Assembly (NCBI RefSeq): GCF_027924565.1
Contig: NZ_AP027041.1
Coordinates: 2,604,001 to 2,668,000, forward strand
Direction of reading: 5' to 3'
DNA length: 64,000 bases
DNA from: Lysobacter auxotrophicus
GTDB taxonomy: Bacteria > Pseudomonadota > Gammaproteobacteria > Xanthomonadales > Xanthomonadaceae
The translations under genes and the position numbers were made by a program. A model generated the notes under the pieces. That model ran no database searches. It was not told where the DNA came from and saw only the letters and a program-made list of their open reading frames with translations. Shown here one piece after another: positions 47,948 to 56,969 of the stretch (positions are counted from its first letter, which is position 1; every line of letters begins with the position of its first letter).

Positions 47948-48445
47948 CTATCGGCTTCGTGGCGGCTGTACGACCGGCGTCACGGAGACGCGGATGCGCA
48001 GGCGGTTGCCCGGATCGTCCGGCAGGCGCGAGCGGTACTTGGCGCCCTTGTAGGTGTAGTCGACGTCGTAGGCGATCGGGCGTCGGAACTCGCGCTCGAC
48101 CGTCACCGGCTTGCAGTCGGGGACCACCGCGGGCTTGTCGGGCTTTTCCTCGCGGCCGAGCGCTTCCTTCACCGCACCCAGGGCGCGCGACAGCTTGGAG
48201 TCGCCCTTGGCTTCCTCGCACTGTTCCTCGACCGAGCTCGCCTTCAGCGTCTGGTAGACCGGCGTCACGCGCAGCACCTGGGCGTAATCGAAGCGGACGT
48301 TCTCCGCCTGGATGACCGTGGTCTGCGTCGGTGCCGCCTGCTGCGCCTGCGCCGCTGCCGCCCACAGGACCGCCATGGCCATCACGGCGATGCGCCCCTG
48401 CGAGGGAGCCGCTTTCGCCGACAGGGACGGAACTGGAGGGGCCAT
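47948..48445 (-). CDS. Small exported protein of unknown function
   Basis: A 165-residue protein with a signal sequence (AVMAMAVLWAAAAQA then QQA). Two Cys residues (EQCEEAK and PDCKPV) could form a periplasmic disulfide. The C-terminal segment DYTYKGAKYRSRLPDDPGNR followed by LRIRVSVTP resembles the end of 17-kDa/glycine-zipper-type envelope proteins, here without a glycine zipper. It is not recognised as a named family. ATG 48445 is chosen; a GTG lies just before it and an internal ATG would still keep the signal peptide. Confidence 0.65.
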   Translation of the reverse strand: MAPPVPSLSAKAAPSQGRIAVMAMAVLWAAAAQAQQAAPTQTTVIQAENVRFDYAQVLRVTPVYQTLKASSVEEQCEEAKGDSKLSRALGAVKEALGREEKPDKPAVVPDCKPVTVEREFRRPIAYDVDYTYKGAKYRSRLPDDPGNRLRIRVSVTPVVQPPRSR

Positions 48446-48605
48446 CACGCTCGCAAGGTGGGGAAATGTTCAGAAAGTGTAAGCGGATACGGTGGGCCGG
48501 TTCTGAACCCCGCCTTTAGCTTGCCGCCGCCGGCCGCCTCGACCGACCCGCGTCGCGCGTCCGGGCGCTGCCGCTAGAATGGCCGGCACTTCCGGCGGTA
48601 ACCCC

Positions 48606-50162
48606 ATGAGCCTGCACCTTTTCAACAGCCTGACGCGTCGGGTCGAGCCGTTCGCGCCCCTCAATCCCGCCCGCCCGACGATGTACCTGTGCGGGCCGAC
48701 GGTCTACAACTTCGTCCACATCGGCAATGCCCGCGGGCCGGTGGTGTTCGGCGTGCTGGCCGACGTGCTGCGCCGCCGCTACGGCGAGCTGGCCTACGCC
48801 CGGAACATCACCGACATCGACGACAAGATCAACAACGCCGCTCGCGAGCGCGGCGTGCCGATCTCCGAGATCACCGGCCGCTTCACCGCCGCGTACCTGG
48901 ACGACATGGCCGCGCTCGGCGTGAAGCCGCAGAACATCCAGCCCGAAGCGACGGCGCACGTGCCGCAGATCATCGCGATGATCCAGCGCCTGATCGACGC
49001 CGGCCACGCCTACGAGGCCGAAGGCCACGTGCTCTTCGCGGTGGGCACCTTCGCCGGGTACGGCAAGCTCTCGCGCCGCGATCCGGAAGAACTGCTCGCC
49101 GGCGCGCGCATCGACGTCGCGCCGTACAAGCGCGACGCGGGCGATTTCGTGCTGTGGAAGCCGTCGACCGACGATCTGCCCGGCTGGGACTCCCCGTGGG
49201 GTCGGGGCCGTCCGGGCTGGCACATCGAGTGCTCGGCGATGGCCGCCGCGCATCTGGGCGAAACCATCGACATCCACGCCGGCGGCGTCGACCTGCAGTT
49301 TCCGCACCACGAGAACGAGATCGCGCAGAGCGAGTGCGCCCACGGCGGCAAGATCTTCGCCCGCTACTGGCTGCACAACGGCATGCTCAATTTCGGCGGC
49401 GCCAAGATGGCCAAGTCCGTCGGCAACATCCAGCGCGTGCACGATCTGGTCAAGCAGTATCCGCCGGAGGCGCTGCGTTTCGCGCTGCTCTCGGCGCATT
49501 ACCGCCAGCCGCTGGAGTGGTCGGATGGATTGATCGAACAAAGCGTGCGCACGCTGGATCGCCTGTACGGAACGCTGCGCGATCTGGCCGATGTCGAGGC
49601 CGACGCCGCGATTCCGGCCTCGGTCGAGGCATCGCTCGACGACGACCTCAACACGCCGCAGGTGATGGCGGAGATCGCCCGCATCGCCGGCGACGCGCGC
49701 AAGGCGGAGTCGGCCAGCGATAAGGCGCGGCTGAAGTCCGAGCTGCTTGGCGCCGGCCTGGCGCTCGGGCTGCTTCAACAGGAGCCGGCGGCGTGGTTCG
49801 CGCGCGGGGCCAACATCCAGGACGCTCAGCTAGAAAACTTGATTCAACAGCGAGCCGAAGCCAAACAGGCGCGGGACTTCGCGCGAGCAGATGCGATCCG
49901 CGATCAACTGGCCGCATTCGGAGTGACGTTGAAAGACACACCGACAAAGGTGGTAGTTCAGTCGTCCGGAATCATCAGCGTGGGCTATGACGCACAAAGC
50001 AAAATATTGGAAATCGAGTTTGAAAGCGGCGCCGTTTATAAGTACTTCGACGTCTCCCCTGATCTGCACGCTGGGCTAATAAATGCCGCATCAAAGGGAG
50101 CGTATTTTGCCGATCACCTCCGATGGGCATTCGACTACGAAATGGTCAGGTCTTCACGCTGA
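48606..50162 (+). CDS. cysS: Cysteinyl-tRNA synthetase with a C-terminal KTSC domain
   Basis: A 518-residue class I synthetase, about 55-60 residues longer than usual. The catalytic core has [16 protein letters not shown] (HIGN), zinc-site Cys/His in WHIECSAM and FPHHENE, and KMAKS. The helical C-terminal part ends about residue 447. After a short linker, residues 455-515 ([19 protein letters not shown], then YKYFDVS and the [11 protein letters not shown] segment) form a KTSC domain, a module known from the C-terminus of some lysyl-tRNA synthetases. From about 49830 the codons turn AT-rich (hand count about 49% GC over 49981-50160), unlike the rest of the gene. A TAGAAT box at 48575-48580 may be the -10 element. 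Confidence 0.93.
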   Translation: MSLHLFNSLTRRVEPFAPLNPARPTMYLCGPTVYNFVHIGNARGPVVFGVLADVLRRRYGELAYARNITDIDDKINNAARERGVPISEITGRFTAAYLDDMAALGVKPQNIQPEATAHVPQIIAMIQRLIDAGHAYEAEGHVLFAVGTFAGYGKLSRRDPEELLAGARIDVAPYKRDAGDFVLWKPSTDDLPGWDSPWGRGRPGWHIECSAMAAAHLGETIDIHAGGVDLQFPHHENEIAQSECAHGGKIFARYWLHNGMLNFGGAKMAKSVGNIQRVHDLVKQYPPEALRFALLSAHYRQPLEWSDGLIEQSVRTLDRLYGTLRDLADVEADAAIPASVEASLDDDLNTPQVMAEIARIAGDARKAESASDKARLKSELLGAGLALGLLQQEPAAWFARGANIQDAQLENLIQQRAEAKQARDFARADAIRDQLAAFGVTLKDTPTKVVVQSSGIISVGYDAQSKILEIEFESGAVYKYFDVSPDLHAGLINAASKGAYFADHLRWAFDYEMVRSSR

Positions 50163-50203
50163 TTTGAAGCTGCGGACGCTGTTAGAGCATTAAAATCGAA
50201 ACA

Positions 50204-50656
50204 ATGAACGCCATCGCCTCCCCCACCAGCCCGTTCCCGCTCGAAGCCAGCACGCACGATGCGCAGCAGGCCATTCGCGATGAGTTCGCTTTCTTCGGCG
50301 ACTGGTCGGAGCGCTACCAGTACCTGATCGACCTCGGCCGCAAGCTGCCGGACCTGCCTGCGGAGTGGAAGACGGAGGAACATCGCCTGCACGGCTGCCA
50401 GTCGATGGTGTGGATCGTCGCGCAGGGCGATGCCGATCGCCTCGATTTCCACGCCATCAGCGACTCGGCGATCGTCTCGGGCCTGATCTACCTCGCCCTG
50501 CGCGTCTATTCGGGCCGCAGCGCGAAGGAAATCGTCGACACGGACGCCGACTACATCGCCGAGATCGGCCTGGCCAAGCACCTCTCGCCGACCCGCAGCA
50601 ACGGCCTGGCCGCGCTGCTGGGCTTCATCCGCGAACGCGCCCGACAGGCCCTGTGA
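50204..50656 (+). CDS. sufE: SufE-family sulfur acceptor
   Basis: A 150-residue SufE fold protein. The active Cys lies in RLHGCQSMVWI; ERYQYLIDLGRKLPDLP, YSGRSAKEI and LSPTRSNGLAALL are family landmarks. SufE takes persulfide sulfur from the desulfurase SufS for Fe-S cluster assembly; no suf genes are beside it here, so it may serve as a stand-alone (CsdE-like) acceptor. A TAAAAT box at 50191-50196 precedes the ATG closely. Confidence 0.92.
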   Translation: MNAIASPTSPFPLEASTHDAQQAIRDEFAFFGDWSERYQYLIDLGRKLPDLPAEWKTEEHRLHGCQSMVWIVAQGDADRLDFHAISDSAIVSGLIYLALRVYSGRSAKEIVDTDADYIAEIGLAKHLSPTRSNGLAALLGFIRERARQAL

Positions 50657-50666
50657 GCGACCGCCG

Positions 50667-51938
50667 GTGAGCGACGCCGCACCTGCCGACGCGCCTGCCG
50701 CTCCCGGCGTCGGCGACCTGCTGCGGAACCGCGGCTTCACCGGGCTGATGACGTATCGCCTGCTGGCGATGCTGTCGTACCAGATCGTCGCGGTCACCGT
50801 CGGCTGGCATGTGTACGAACTCACGCGCGATGCGTTCGCGCTCGGTTTGATCGGCCTGGCCGAGGTCATTCCCTACTTCTGCTTCGCGCTGTTCGCCGGC
50901 TATGCGGTGGACCACCTGCCTCGCCGCAAGCTCGGCATGGCGGCGTGCATCGGCCTGCTGCTGACGACGCTGACGCTCGCAGGCGTGGCGTCCGGCGTGT
51001 TGCCGGCGGGGACTTCGTCGTTCGGCACCTTGACCATCTACGCGGCCATCGCGGTGAACGGCGTGGTGCGCGCGTTCCTCGCGCCGGTGTACATGTCGCT
51101 GTTCGCGCGCGTGCTCAAGCGCGAGCAGTTCGTGCGCGGCGCGGGCGTGAGCAGCGTGGTCATGCAGTCGGGCCTGGTGCTCGGCCCGGCGGCCGGCGGA
51201 CTGCTGGTGGCGTGGGGCGGCAAGAGCGCGGCCTACCTGGTGGCGGCAGCGTTCGCCGCGGCGGCGGCCATCGCCGTCATCACGATCCGCGTGACCGAAC
51301 CGCCCCTGCCCGCCGAACGCGCGCCCATCTTCAAGAGCATCGGCGAAGGCCTGAACTTCGTCTTCAAGACGCAGGTCGTGCTCGGCGCGCAGGCGCTGGA
51401 CATGTTCTCGGTGCTGTTCGGCGGCGCGGTCGCCCTGCTGCCGGCGTTCATCAGCGAAATCCTGCACTACGGGCCCGAAGCGCTCGGCCTGCTGCGCGCA
51501 GCGCCGGCGGCGGGCGCCGTGCTGATGGGCATCTACCTCGCGCGACGCCCGCTGCAGCGCCACGCCGGACGTGTGCTGCTGATCGCAGTCGCGGGCTTCG
51601 GCCTCAGCATCATCGGCTTCGCGTTGTCGCGGGAGCTGTGGGTGTCGGCGCTGATGCTGATGCTCTCTGGCATGTGCGACGGCGTGTCGGTCGTGCTGCG
51701 CTCGACGATCCTCCAGCTCGCCACGCCCGACCATCTGCGCGGCCGCGTGTCGTCGATCAACGGCATCTTCATCGGCTCGTCCAACGAGCTGGGCGCGTTC
51801 GAGTCGGGCGTCGCGGCGCGGCTGATGGGCCTGGTGCCGTCACTGATCTTCGGCGGTTGCATGACGCTGGCGGTCGTCGGCGCGACGGCGAGGCTGGCGC
51901 CGAAACTGCGCCGGCTGGACCTGCGCGATTTGCACTGA
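50667..51938 (+). CDS. MFS transporter of the EntS-like (MFS_3) group
   Basis: A 423-residue membrane protein with about 12 helices. It has VAVTVGWHVYELTRDAFALG in helix 1-2 and the MFS loop GYAVDHLPRRKL (G-x-x-x-D-x-x-x-R-R-K). The C-terminal half has RSTILQLATPDHLRGRVSSI and GSSNELGAFESG, typical of EntS-like exporters of siderophores or drugs. The substrate is unknown. It starts at GTG 50667, 10 bases after sufE, suggesting cotranscription. Confidence 0.85.
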   Translation: MSDAAPADAPAAPGVGDLLRNRGFTGLMTYRLLAMLSYQIVAVTVGWHVYELTRDAFALGLIGLAEVIPYFCFALFAGYAVDHLPRRKLGMAACIGLLLTTLTLAGVASGVLPAGTSSFGTLTIYAAIAVNGVVRAFLAPVYMSLFARVLKREQFVRGAGVSSVVMQSGLVLGPAAGGLLVAWGGKSAAYLVAAAFAAAAAIAVITIRVTEPPLPAERAPIFKSIGEGLNFVFKTQVVLGAQALDMFSVLFGGAVALLPAFISEILHYGPEALGLLRAAPAAGAVLMGIYLARRPLQRHAGRVLLIAVAGFGLSIIGFALSRELWVSALMLMLSGMCDGVSVVLRSTILQLATPDHLRGRVSSINGIFIGSSNELGAFESGVAARLMGLVPSLIFGGCMTLAVVGATARLAPKLRRLDLRDLH

Positions 51939-51954
51939 GCGCCGGCGAATCCGC

Positions 51955-52371
51955 ATGGCCGACATCACCAACGCGAGCGAGCTGGAAACGCATCGCATCT
52001 GCGAAGGCCTGCAGGCGTTCAACCGCGCGGTGGTGGGGTCGATCGAATCCACGCCGATCCAGCTCGCCGCCCGTGACGAGGCAGGCGAACTGCTGGGCGG
52101 CATCGTCGGCGACGTGCTGCTTGGATGGCTCGAAATCCACGTCCTCTGGCTGCGCGACGACGCGCGTGCGCACGGGCACGGCGCTGCGTTGCTGCACGCA
52201 TGCGAGCGGCGCGCGATGCAGGTGGGCGCGCACTCGGCGCGACTGGACACCTTCGACTGGCAGGCCGAGGCGTTCTATCGCCGCCACGGTTACGAGCGCT
52301 TTGCAGTGCTCGACCGTTATCCCGACGCACACACGCGCGTTTTCATGCGCAAGTCGCTCGCGACGGATTAA
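51955..52371 (+). CDS. GNAT-family N-acetyltransferase
   Basis: A 138-residue GNAT protein. The acetyl-CoA-binding loop is LWLRDDARAHGHGAALLHACERRAM, where R-x-x-G-x-G/A reads RAHGHGA, and the C-terminal FYRRHGYERF is the tyrosine motif. It follows the MFS gene by 16 bases, so sufE-MFS-GNAT may form one operon. The substrate is unknown. Its stop overlaps that of the convergent deaminase gene (TTAA). Confidence 0.85.
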   Translation: MADITNASELETHRICEGLQAFNRAVVGSIESTPIQLAARDEAGELLGGIVGDVLLGWLEIHVLWLRDDARAHGHGAALLHACERRAMQVGAHSARLDTFDWQAEAFYRRHGYERFAVLDRYPDAHTRVFMRKSLATD

Positions 52372-52826
52372 CCGCGTCCCGCGGCCCACGCCTCGTACAA
52401 GCCGCCCTCGCCCGCTGGCCGCAGCGCTTGGAGCGCAAGCGTCTGTTGTGCCGGCGGCCGCGCCATCTGCGCATAGACCGCGGCGGTGGACAGCCCGAAC
52501 GGCTCGCCGTCCTCATTCGAATACGCGTAATACGCGCGCGCCACGCCGCACAGGTGCATCGCGGCCAGGCACATCGGACACGGATGGCCGCTGGCGTAGA
52601 TCACCGCGCCGTCGAGGCGCGGCGAACCGGAACGCTGCGCAGCATCGCGGATCGCCAGCAGTTCGGCGTGCGCGGTGGGATCGCCGGTTTCGTGGATGCG
52701 ATTGACGGCACGCGCGAGCACTTCGCCATCGCGCACGAGCACGGCGCCGAACGGGCGGCCGCCCGCGGCGACGTTCGCACGTGCGAGGTCGATGGCTTCG
52801 CGCATGAAGTCGATGGATTCGGGCAT
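52368..52826 (-). CDS. Nucleoside/guanine-type deaminase
   Basis: A 152-residue cytidine-deaminase-fold enzyme. The zinc site is formed by HAE (in DPTAHAELLAIRDA) and PCPMC (in SGHPCPMCLAAMH). The N-terminal GGRPFGAVLVRDGEVL and the C-terminal end resemble guanine deaminase (GuaD-like) more than TadA; tRNA deaminase features are missing. Likely role: purine or other nucleobase deamination. Start is ATG 52826. Confidence 0.85.
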   Translation of the reverse strand: MPESIDFMREAIDLARANVAAGGRPFGAVLVRDGEVLARAVNRIHETGDPTAHAELLAIRDAAQRSGSPRLDGAVIYASGHPCPMCLAAMHLCGVARAYYAYSNEDGEPFGLSTAAVYAQMARPPAQQTLALQALRPAGEGGLYEAWAAGRG

Positions 52827-53003
52827 GGGCGTGGTCCGGACTTGCGGGAGGACCAGCATGCCCCTGCAGCGTCGAGCGCGCATGGACCGGATCGGGCCGC
52901 TCGCGTAGCGAAGGCCCCGGTGGCGTCATCCGTGCGAATGCGGGCGGACCGAGCCGCCTTGCCACCCCTCCGTCCAGGGAGTCTCGCGACGATGAGGCAA
53001 AGA

Positions 53004-53030
53004 AAAAGCCCGGCACGAGGCCGGGCTTTT
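53004..53030 (-). terminator. Intrinsic terminator of dksA
   Basis: On the minus strand AAAAGCCCGGC and GCCGGGCTTTT form an 11-bp stem with a 5-base loop, followed by a T-rich run (TTTTTCTTT). It begins about 30 bases after the dksA stop. Confidence 0.88.
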
Positions 53031-53059
53031 CATGTCGCGATGAACGAAGGATCGGCGGA

Positions 53060-54166
53060 TCAATCGCCCATCTGCTTCTGCAGGTGTTCCCAGCGCTCCT
53101 GCGCGTCGATGGTGCGCTCGGCGGTGAGGCGCGCTTCCAGGCGCTCCAGGCCGATTTCCTCGCCCGTGTCGACGCAGTAGCCGTAATCGCCCGAATCCAC
53201 GCGCTTGAGCGTGCTGTCGATCTTGCTGATCAGCTTGCGGTAGCGGTCGCGCGTGCGCAGTTCGAGCGAGTTTTCGGTCTCGCGGGTGGCGCGCTCGGCT
53301 TCGTCGCCGACGTCGCGGACTTCGTCCTTGAGGTTCTCGATCGTCTGCTTGGATTCCTCGACCAGGTCCGCACGCCACTGCAGCAGGCGCTTGCGGAAAT
53401 ACTCGAGCTGGAGCGGGTTCATGTATTCCTCGTCGACGCCGGGCTTGTAACCCTGCGGGACGAGCGGGCGGCCAGTGGCCTCATCTGTCTCGTACGGCAC
53501 GACTTTGACCTTGCCTTTGGGCGCAGGAGTCTGCGGCTTTGCGACGACGGCCACGGCCACCTTGCCGGCCGGGCGCGGAGCGGTCTTGGTCGCGGGATTG
53601 CTTGCGGCCGCCGCTTTGGTTGCAGGCGCCTTGTTGGATACGGGTTGCGTCACTGGATTCTTGGCGACTTCTGGCTTGCTGGCGACCGGTTTCGCCGCCG
53701 GGGATTCGGCGGCCGGTCGCACTGCTGCGGGTTTCTTGACGACAGGCTTGCTCTCCGGCTTCGCGGCCGTGGGCTTGCCTTCCTGTTGGGGGGCGACCTT
53801 CGCCGGCGTGGACTTCACCGGAGGGGCGGCCTTCTTGGCGGGCGCCGGAGCCTGCTTGGCGACCGGCTTGGCTGCCGGAGCCGCCTTCTTGGCGACCACG
53901 GGCTTCTTCGTGCTGGCGACCGGCTTGGCCGGTGCCTTCTTCGCCACCGCGGCCTTCTTGGCGACGGGCTTGGTGGCGGGAGACTTCTTGGCCGGAGCGG
54001 CCTTCTTGGCCACCGGCTTCCTGGCCGGCGCAGCCTTCTTCGCGGCCGGCTTCTTCACCGCGGTCTTCTTCGCTGCGGGTTTGCTGGACGCGGCCTTCTT
54101 GGCGGCCGGCTTGACGGTCTTCTTGACGGCCTTGGCGGCCTTCTTCGCGGTTTTTTTCACTGCCAC
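53060..54166 (-). CDS. dksA: DksA-type transcription factor with a long histone-H1-like Lys/Ala/Pro tail
   Basis: A 368-residue protein. Residues 1 to about 235 are a low-complexity Lys/Ala/Pro domain made of AKKAAPAKK-like repeats, similar to histone H1 or AlgP tails and probably binding DNA or RNA. Residues 237-368 are the DksA core: a coiled coil with the tip motif DVGDEA (Asp285 and Asp288 match the E. coli tip acids) and a degenerate zinc finger in which only one Cys (YGYCVDTGEEIG) of four remains, as in zinc-free DksA forms. It should act in the RNA polymerase secondary channel with ppGpp. GTG 54166 has an AGAAGGA upstream. Confidence 0.9.
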   Translation of the reverse strand: MAVKKTAKKAAKAVKKTVKPAAKKAASSKPAAKKTAVKKPAAKKAAPARKPVAKKAAPAKKSPATKPVAKKAAVAKKAPAKPVASTKKPVVAKKAAPAAKPVAKQAPAPAKKAAPPVKSTPAKVAPQQEGKPTAAKPESKPVVKKPAAVRPAAESPAAKPVASKPEVAKNPVTQPVSNKAPATKAAAASNPATKTAPRPAGKVAVAVVAKPQTPAPKGKVKVVPYETDEATGRPLVPQGYKPGVDEEYMNPLQLEYFRKRLLQWRADLVEESKQTIENLKDEVRDVGDEAERATRETENSLELRTRDRYRKLISKIDSTLKRVDSGDYGYCVDTGEEIGLERLEARLTAERTIDAQERWEHLQKQMGD

Positions 54167-54324
54167 GAGCGACGTGTCCTTCTGATCCCTGAGGACCTCC
54201 GGACGACGGGTCCGAAGGCGGTGTGGAGCACAGCATGCCCCACTTCGTGTCCGCGCAGCATGACATCGCATGCATGTGCCGGACACCGTCCGCGGAGCCT
54301 CGATCGTGCTGGTTCCGCGAAGGT

Positions 54325-54346
54325 CGTTCGATCCGTGGATCGAACG
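54325..54346. promoter_or_regulatory. 22-bp palindrome between dksA and yidD
   Basis: CGTTCGATCC GT GGATCGAACG is a perfect 10-bp inverted repeat with a 2-base centre. It lies 12 bases before the -35 box proposed for yidD and about 160 bases before the dksA start. It could be an operator for either direction. The binding protein is unknown. Confidence 0.55.
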
Positions 54347-54358
54347 AAAACTGGAGCC

Positions 54359-54386
54359 TTGTGACGGGAAAGCGCGCTGTTATACC
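54359..54386 (+). promoter_or_regulatory. Candidate promoter of yidD-pyrC-peptidase operon
   Basis: A -35 box TTGTGA (54359-54364) and a -10 box TATACC (54381-54386) with a 16-base spacer lie 56 bases before the yidD GTG, giving a leader of about 50 bases. Confidence 0.5.
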
Positions 54387-54442
54387 CTGCCCCGGCACCT
54401 GCGGCAACCGCATATTCAGATGCCTGTCCGCATTAAGGAACC

Positions 54443-54691
54443 GTGATCGACCGTCTGCTCATCGTCCTTCTGCGAGGCTACAAGCGCTGGATCAGTCCGC
54501 TGCTTGGCCCGCGCTGCCGTTTCCATCCGACGTGCTCCGAATACGCCATGCAGGCCATCGCCCGTTTCGGCGCGTTCAAGGGCAGCTGGCTGGCGCTGCG
54601 CCGCATCCTGCGTTGCCATCCCCTTCACCCGGGCGGGATCGATCCCGTGCCGGAACCACCTTCCGGGAAAACCACATGCCATCGACACTGA
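54443..54691 (+). CDS. yidD: Membrane protein insertion efficiency factor YidD
   Basis: An 82-residue protein with the full YidD signature: [40 protein letters not shown] and [14 protein letters not shown]. It is thought to attach to the inner membrane by its amphipathic N-terminus and help YidC-dependent insertion. Start is GTG 54443 with AAGGA just upstream. Usually yidD sits by rnpA-yidC; here it is apart and overlaps pyrC by 16 bases, with its C-terminal tail ([10 protein letters not shown]) inside the pyrC start region. Confidence 0.93.
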   Translation: MIDRLLIVLLRGYKRWISPLLGPRCRFHPTCSEYAMQAIARFGAFKGSWLALRRILRCHPLHPGGIDPVPEPPSGKTTCHRH

Positions 54692-56022
54692 TCGTCAACG
54701 CCCGCCTGGTCAACGAAGGCCGCGAATTCGACGGCGACCTGCGTTTCGAGGACGGGCGGATCGCCCAGATCGGCACAGGATTGTCGGCGCGCGCGAACGA
54801 CACCGTGATCGACGCCGGCGGGCGTCGCCTGCTGCCGGGCATGATCGACGACCAGGTGCACTTCCGCGAACCCGGTCTGGAATACAAGGCCGACATCGCG
54901 ACGGAGTCGGCCGCGGCCGTCGCGGGCGGACTGACGTCCTTCATGGACATGCCCAACACCAACCCGCCCACGCTCGACGCCGAGGCGCTGGAGAACAAGT
55001 ACCGCCGCGCCGCCGGCCGTGCCTGGGGCAACTACGGCTTCTACCTGGGCGCGAGCAACGACAACCTCGCCGCGATCCAGTCGCTGGATCCGCTCACCGC
55101 GCCGGGCATCAAGGTGTTCATGGGCGCGTCCACCGGCAACATGCTGGTGGACAACCCGGAGATCCTCGACGGCATCTTCCGCGACGCGCCGACGCCGATC
55201 ATCACGCACTGCGAAGACACGCCGATGATCGATGCCGAACTCGCCCGCTACAAGGCGAAGTACGGCGACGACATCCCGGCCGCATGCCATCCAGACATCC
55301 GCTCGCGCGAAGCCTGCATGAAGTCGACGCAGCTCGCGCTGTCGCTCGCGCGCAAGCACGACACGCGCCTGCACGTGCTGCACATCAGCACGGCGGAGGA
55401 ACTGGCGTTGTTCGAAACCGGCCCGCTGATCCGCGCCGACGGCAGCCGCAAGCGCATCACCGCCGAGACGTGCGTGCATTTCCTGCGCTTCGATCGCGCC
55501 GACTACGCGCGGCTGGGGCATCTGATCAAGTGCAATCCGGCGATCAAGGACGCCCGCGACCGCGAAGCGCTGATCCAGGCGCTGGCCGACGACGTGATCG
55601 ACGTGCTCGCCACCGATCACGCGCCGCATACGCTGGAAGAAAAGGCCCGTCCCTACACCGGCGCACCGAGCGGCCTGCCGCTGGTGCAGTACGCGCTGGT
55701 CGCCGCGCTGGAACTGGTGCACGAAGGCCGCCTCACCACCGCGCAGGTCGTGCAGAAATTCGCACACGCGCCGGCGCAGCTGTTCGACGTGAAGGGGCGC
55801 GGTTTCCTTCGCGAAGGTTACGCGGCAGACCTCGTGCTCATCGACGACACGCCGTTCACCGTGCAGCGCGAGGACGTGCTGTCCAAGTGCGCGTGGTCGC
55901 CGTTCGAAGGCACGACGTTCCGTTCGCGCATCGCCTCGACCTGGGTCAACGGCGAACTGGCGTGGGACGGGCGGCAGCTGGTCGGCCAGCCGCGCGGCGA
56001 GCGCCTGGCGTTCGATCGATGA
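54676..56022 (+). CDS. pyrC: Dihydroorotase
   Basis: A 448-residue amidohydrolase that closes carbamoyl aspartate to dihydroorotate in pyrimidine synthesis. It has [12 protein letters not shown] at the first metal site, where the usual DxHxH has Gln for the first His. Other parts are the carboxylated-Lys region [28 protein letters not shown] and [12 protein letters not shown] with the catalytic Asp. It is a class I-like long form, coupled to yidD by a 16-base overlap and to the peptidase gene by ATGA. The DxQxH reading matches my recollection of xanthomonad homologues. Confidence 0.93.
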   Translation: MPSTLIVNARLVNEGREFDGDLRFEDGRIAQIGTGLSARANDTVIDAGGRRLLPGMIDDQVHFREPGLEYKADIATESAAAVAGGLTSFMDMPNTNPPTLDAEALENKYRRAAGRAWGNYGFYLGASNDNLAAIQSLDPLTAPGIKVFMGASTGNMLVDNPEILDGIFRDAPTPIITHCEDTPMIDAELARYKAKYGDDIPAACHPDIRSREACMKSTQLALSLARKHDTRLHVLHISTAEELALFETGPLIRADGSRKRITAETCVHFLRFDRADYARLGHLIKCNPAIKDARDREALIQALADDVIDVLATDHAPHTLEEKARPYTGAPSGLPLVQYALVAALELVHEGRLTTAQVVQKFAHAPAQLFDVKGRGFLREGYAADLVLIDDTPFTVQREDVLSKCAWSPFEGTTFRSRIASTWVNGELAWDGRQLVGQPRGERLAFDR

Positions 56023-56900
56023 GGTTTGCAAGGACGATCGCGCTGTCGCTGCTGGCGATGGCGTCGACGGGCTGTGCCGCGGCACCGGTGTCGCCGGCGG
56101 TCCCCGCGGTTGCGCAGGCTTCGGCGTCGGCGAACGTGCCGGTCGATACGCGCGTCGTGTTTCCCGCGTCCGTGCAGCAGGGCTCGCTGGTGTTCGGCAA
56201 GGTGCCGGCCGATGCGCGCGTGCGCTACGGCGCGCGTGAATTGCGGCCGACGAACTACGGCACCGTGGTGTTCGGCATCGGGCGCGACGAAGCCGGCCCG
56301 GTGCGCGTGGACGTCACCACCGCCGACGGGCGCACGCAGACCGCGAGCATCGCGGTGACGCCGCGCGACTGGCCGGTCGAAAACGTGCGCGGCGTGCCGC
56401 CCAAGACGGTCGAGCCGCCGCCGGAGATCGCCGCGCGCATCGAGCGCGAACAGGCGCAGGTCACCGCCGCGCGCGGTCGCGACGACGATCGCGCCGACTT
56501 CGCGCAGGCATTCGTATGGCCGGTGAAGGGCCGCATCAGCGGCCGCTTCGGCAACCAGCGCGTCTACAACGGCGTACCGAAATCCCCGCACTCCGGCATG
56601 GACATCGCGGCCCCGACCGGCACGCCGGTGCTTGCGCCGGCATCGGGCGTGGTCACGTTCGTGGGCCCCGATCTCTACCTCACCGGCGGCACGCTGCTGC
56701 TGGACCACGGCCACGGCGTGAGCTCGAATTTCCTGCATTTGTCGCGCATCGACGTAAAAGTGGGCGATCGCGTGCAGCAGGGACAGGTGATCGGCGCGGT
56801 CGGCGCCACCGGGCGTGCGACCGGGCCGCATCTGCATTGGGGGATGAACTGGTTCGACGTGCGCGTGGATCCGTTGCTGGTGCTGGAGCGCACGCAGTAA
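56019..56900 (+). CDS. M23-family peptidoglycan peptidase
   Basis: A 293-residue exported protein. The signal sequence ends near STGC-AA, possibly a lipoprotein box although position -3 is Ser. A beta-rich N-terminal domain (about 40-125) and a Glu/Arg-rich linker precede the LytM/M23 domain (about 170-293), which has all zinc ligands: HSGMDIA (H-x-x-x-D) and PHLHWGM (H-x-H), with FLHLSR between. Predicted to cut or regulate cutting of cell-wall peptide bridges. The ATG overlaps the pyrC stop. Confidence 0.88.
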   Translation: MRFARTIALSLLAMASTGCAAAPVSPAVPAVAQASASANVPVDTRVVFPASVQQGSLVFGKVPADARVRYGARELRPTNYGTVVFGIGRDEAGPVRVDVTTADGRTQTASIAVTPRDWPVENVRGVPPKTVEPPPEIAARIEREQAQVTAARGRDDDRADFAQAFVWPVKGRISGRFGNQRVYNGVPKSPHSGMDIAAPTGTPVLAPASGVVTFVGPDLYLTGGTLLLDHGHGVSSNFLHLSRIDVKVGDRVQQGQVIGAVGATGRATGPHLHWGMNWFDVRVDPLLVLERTQ

Positions 56901-56969
56901 ATACGTAGATGGCGCCGCCTAGGTCGGTGCGTGGAAGGCGGTTGGAGTGCGCTTCGAAAGCAACATGGG

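Noticed and set aside
53475-54185. A Gly/Ala/Leu-rich, apparently hydrophobic plus-strand frame resembling a membrane protein
   Set aside because: It is the antisense of the Lys/Ala repeat tail of DksA; the repeats create a long open frame and false hydrophobic stretches.
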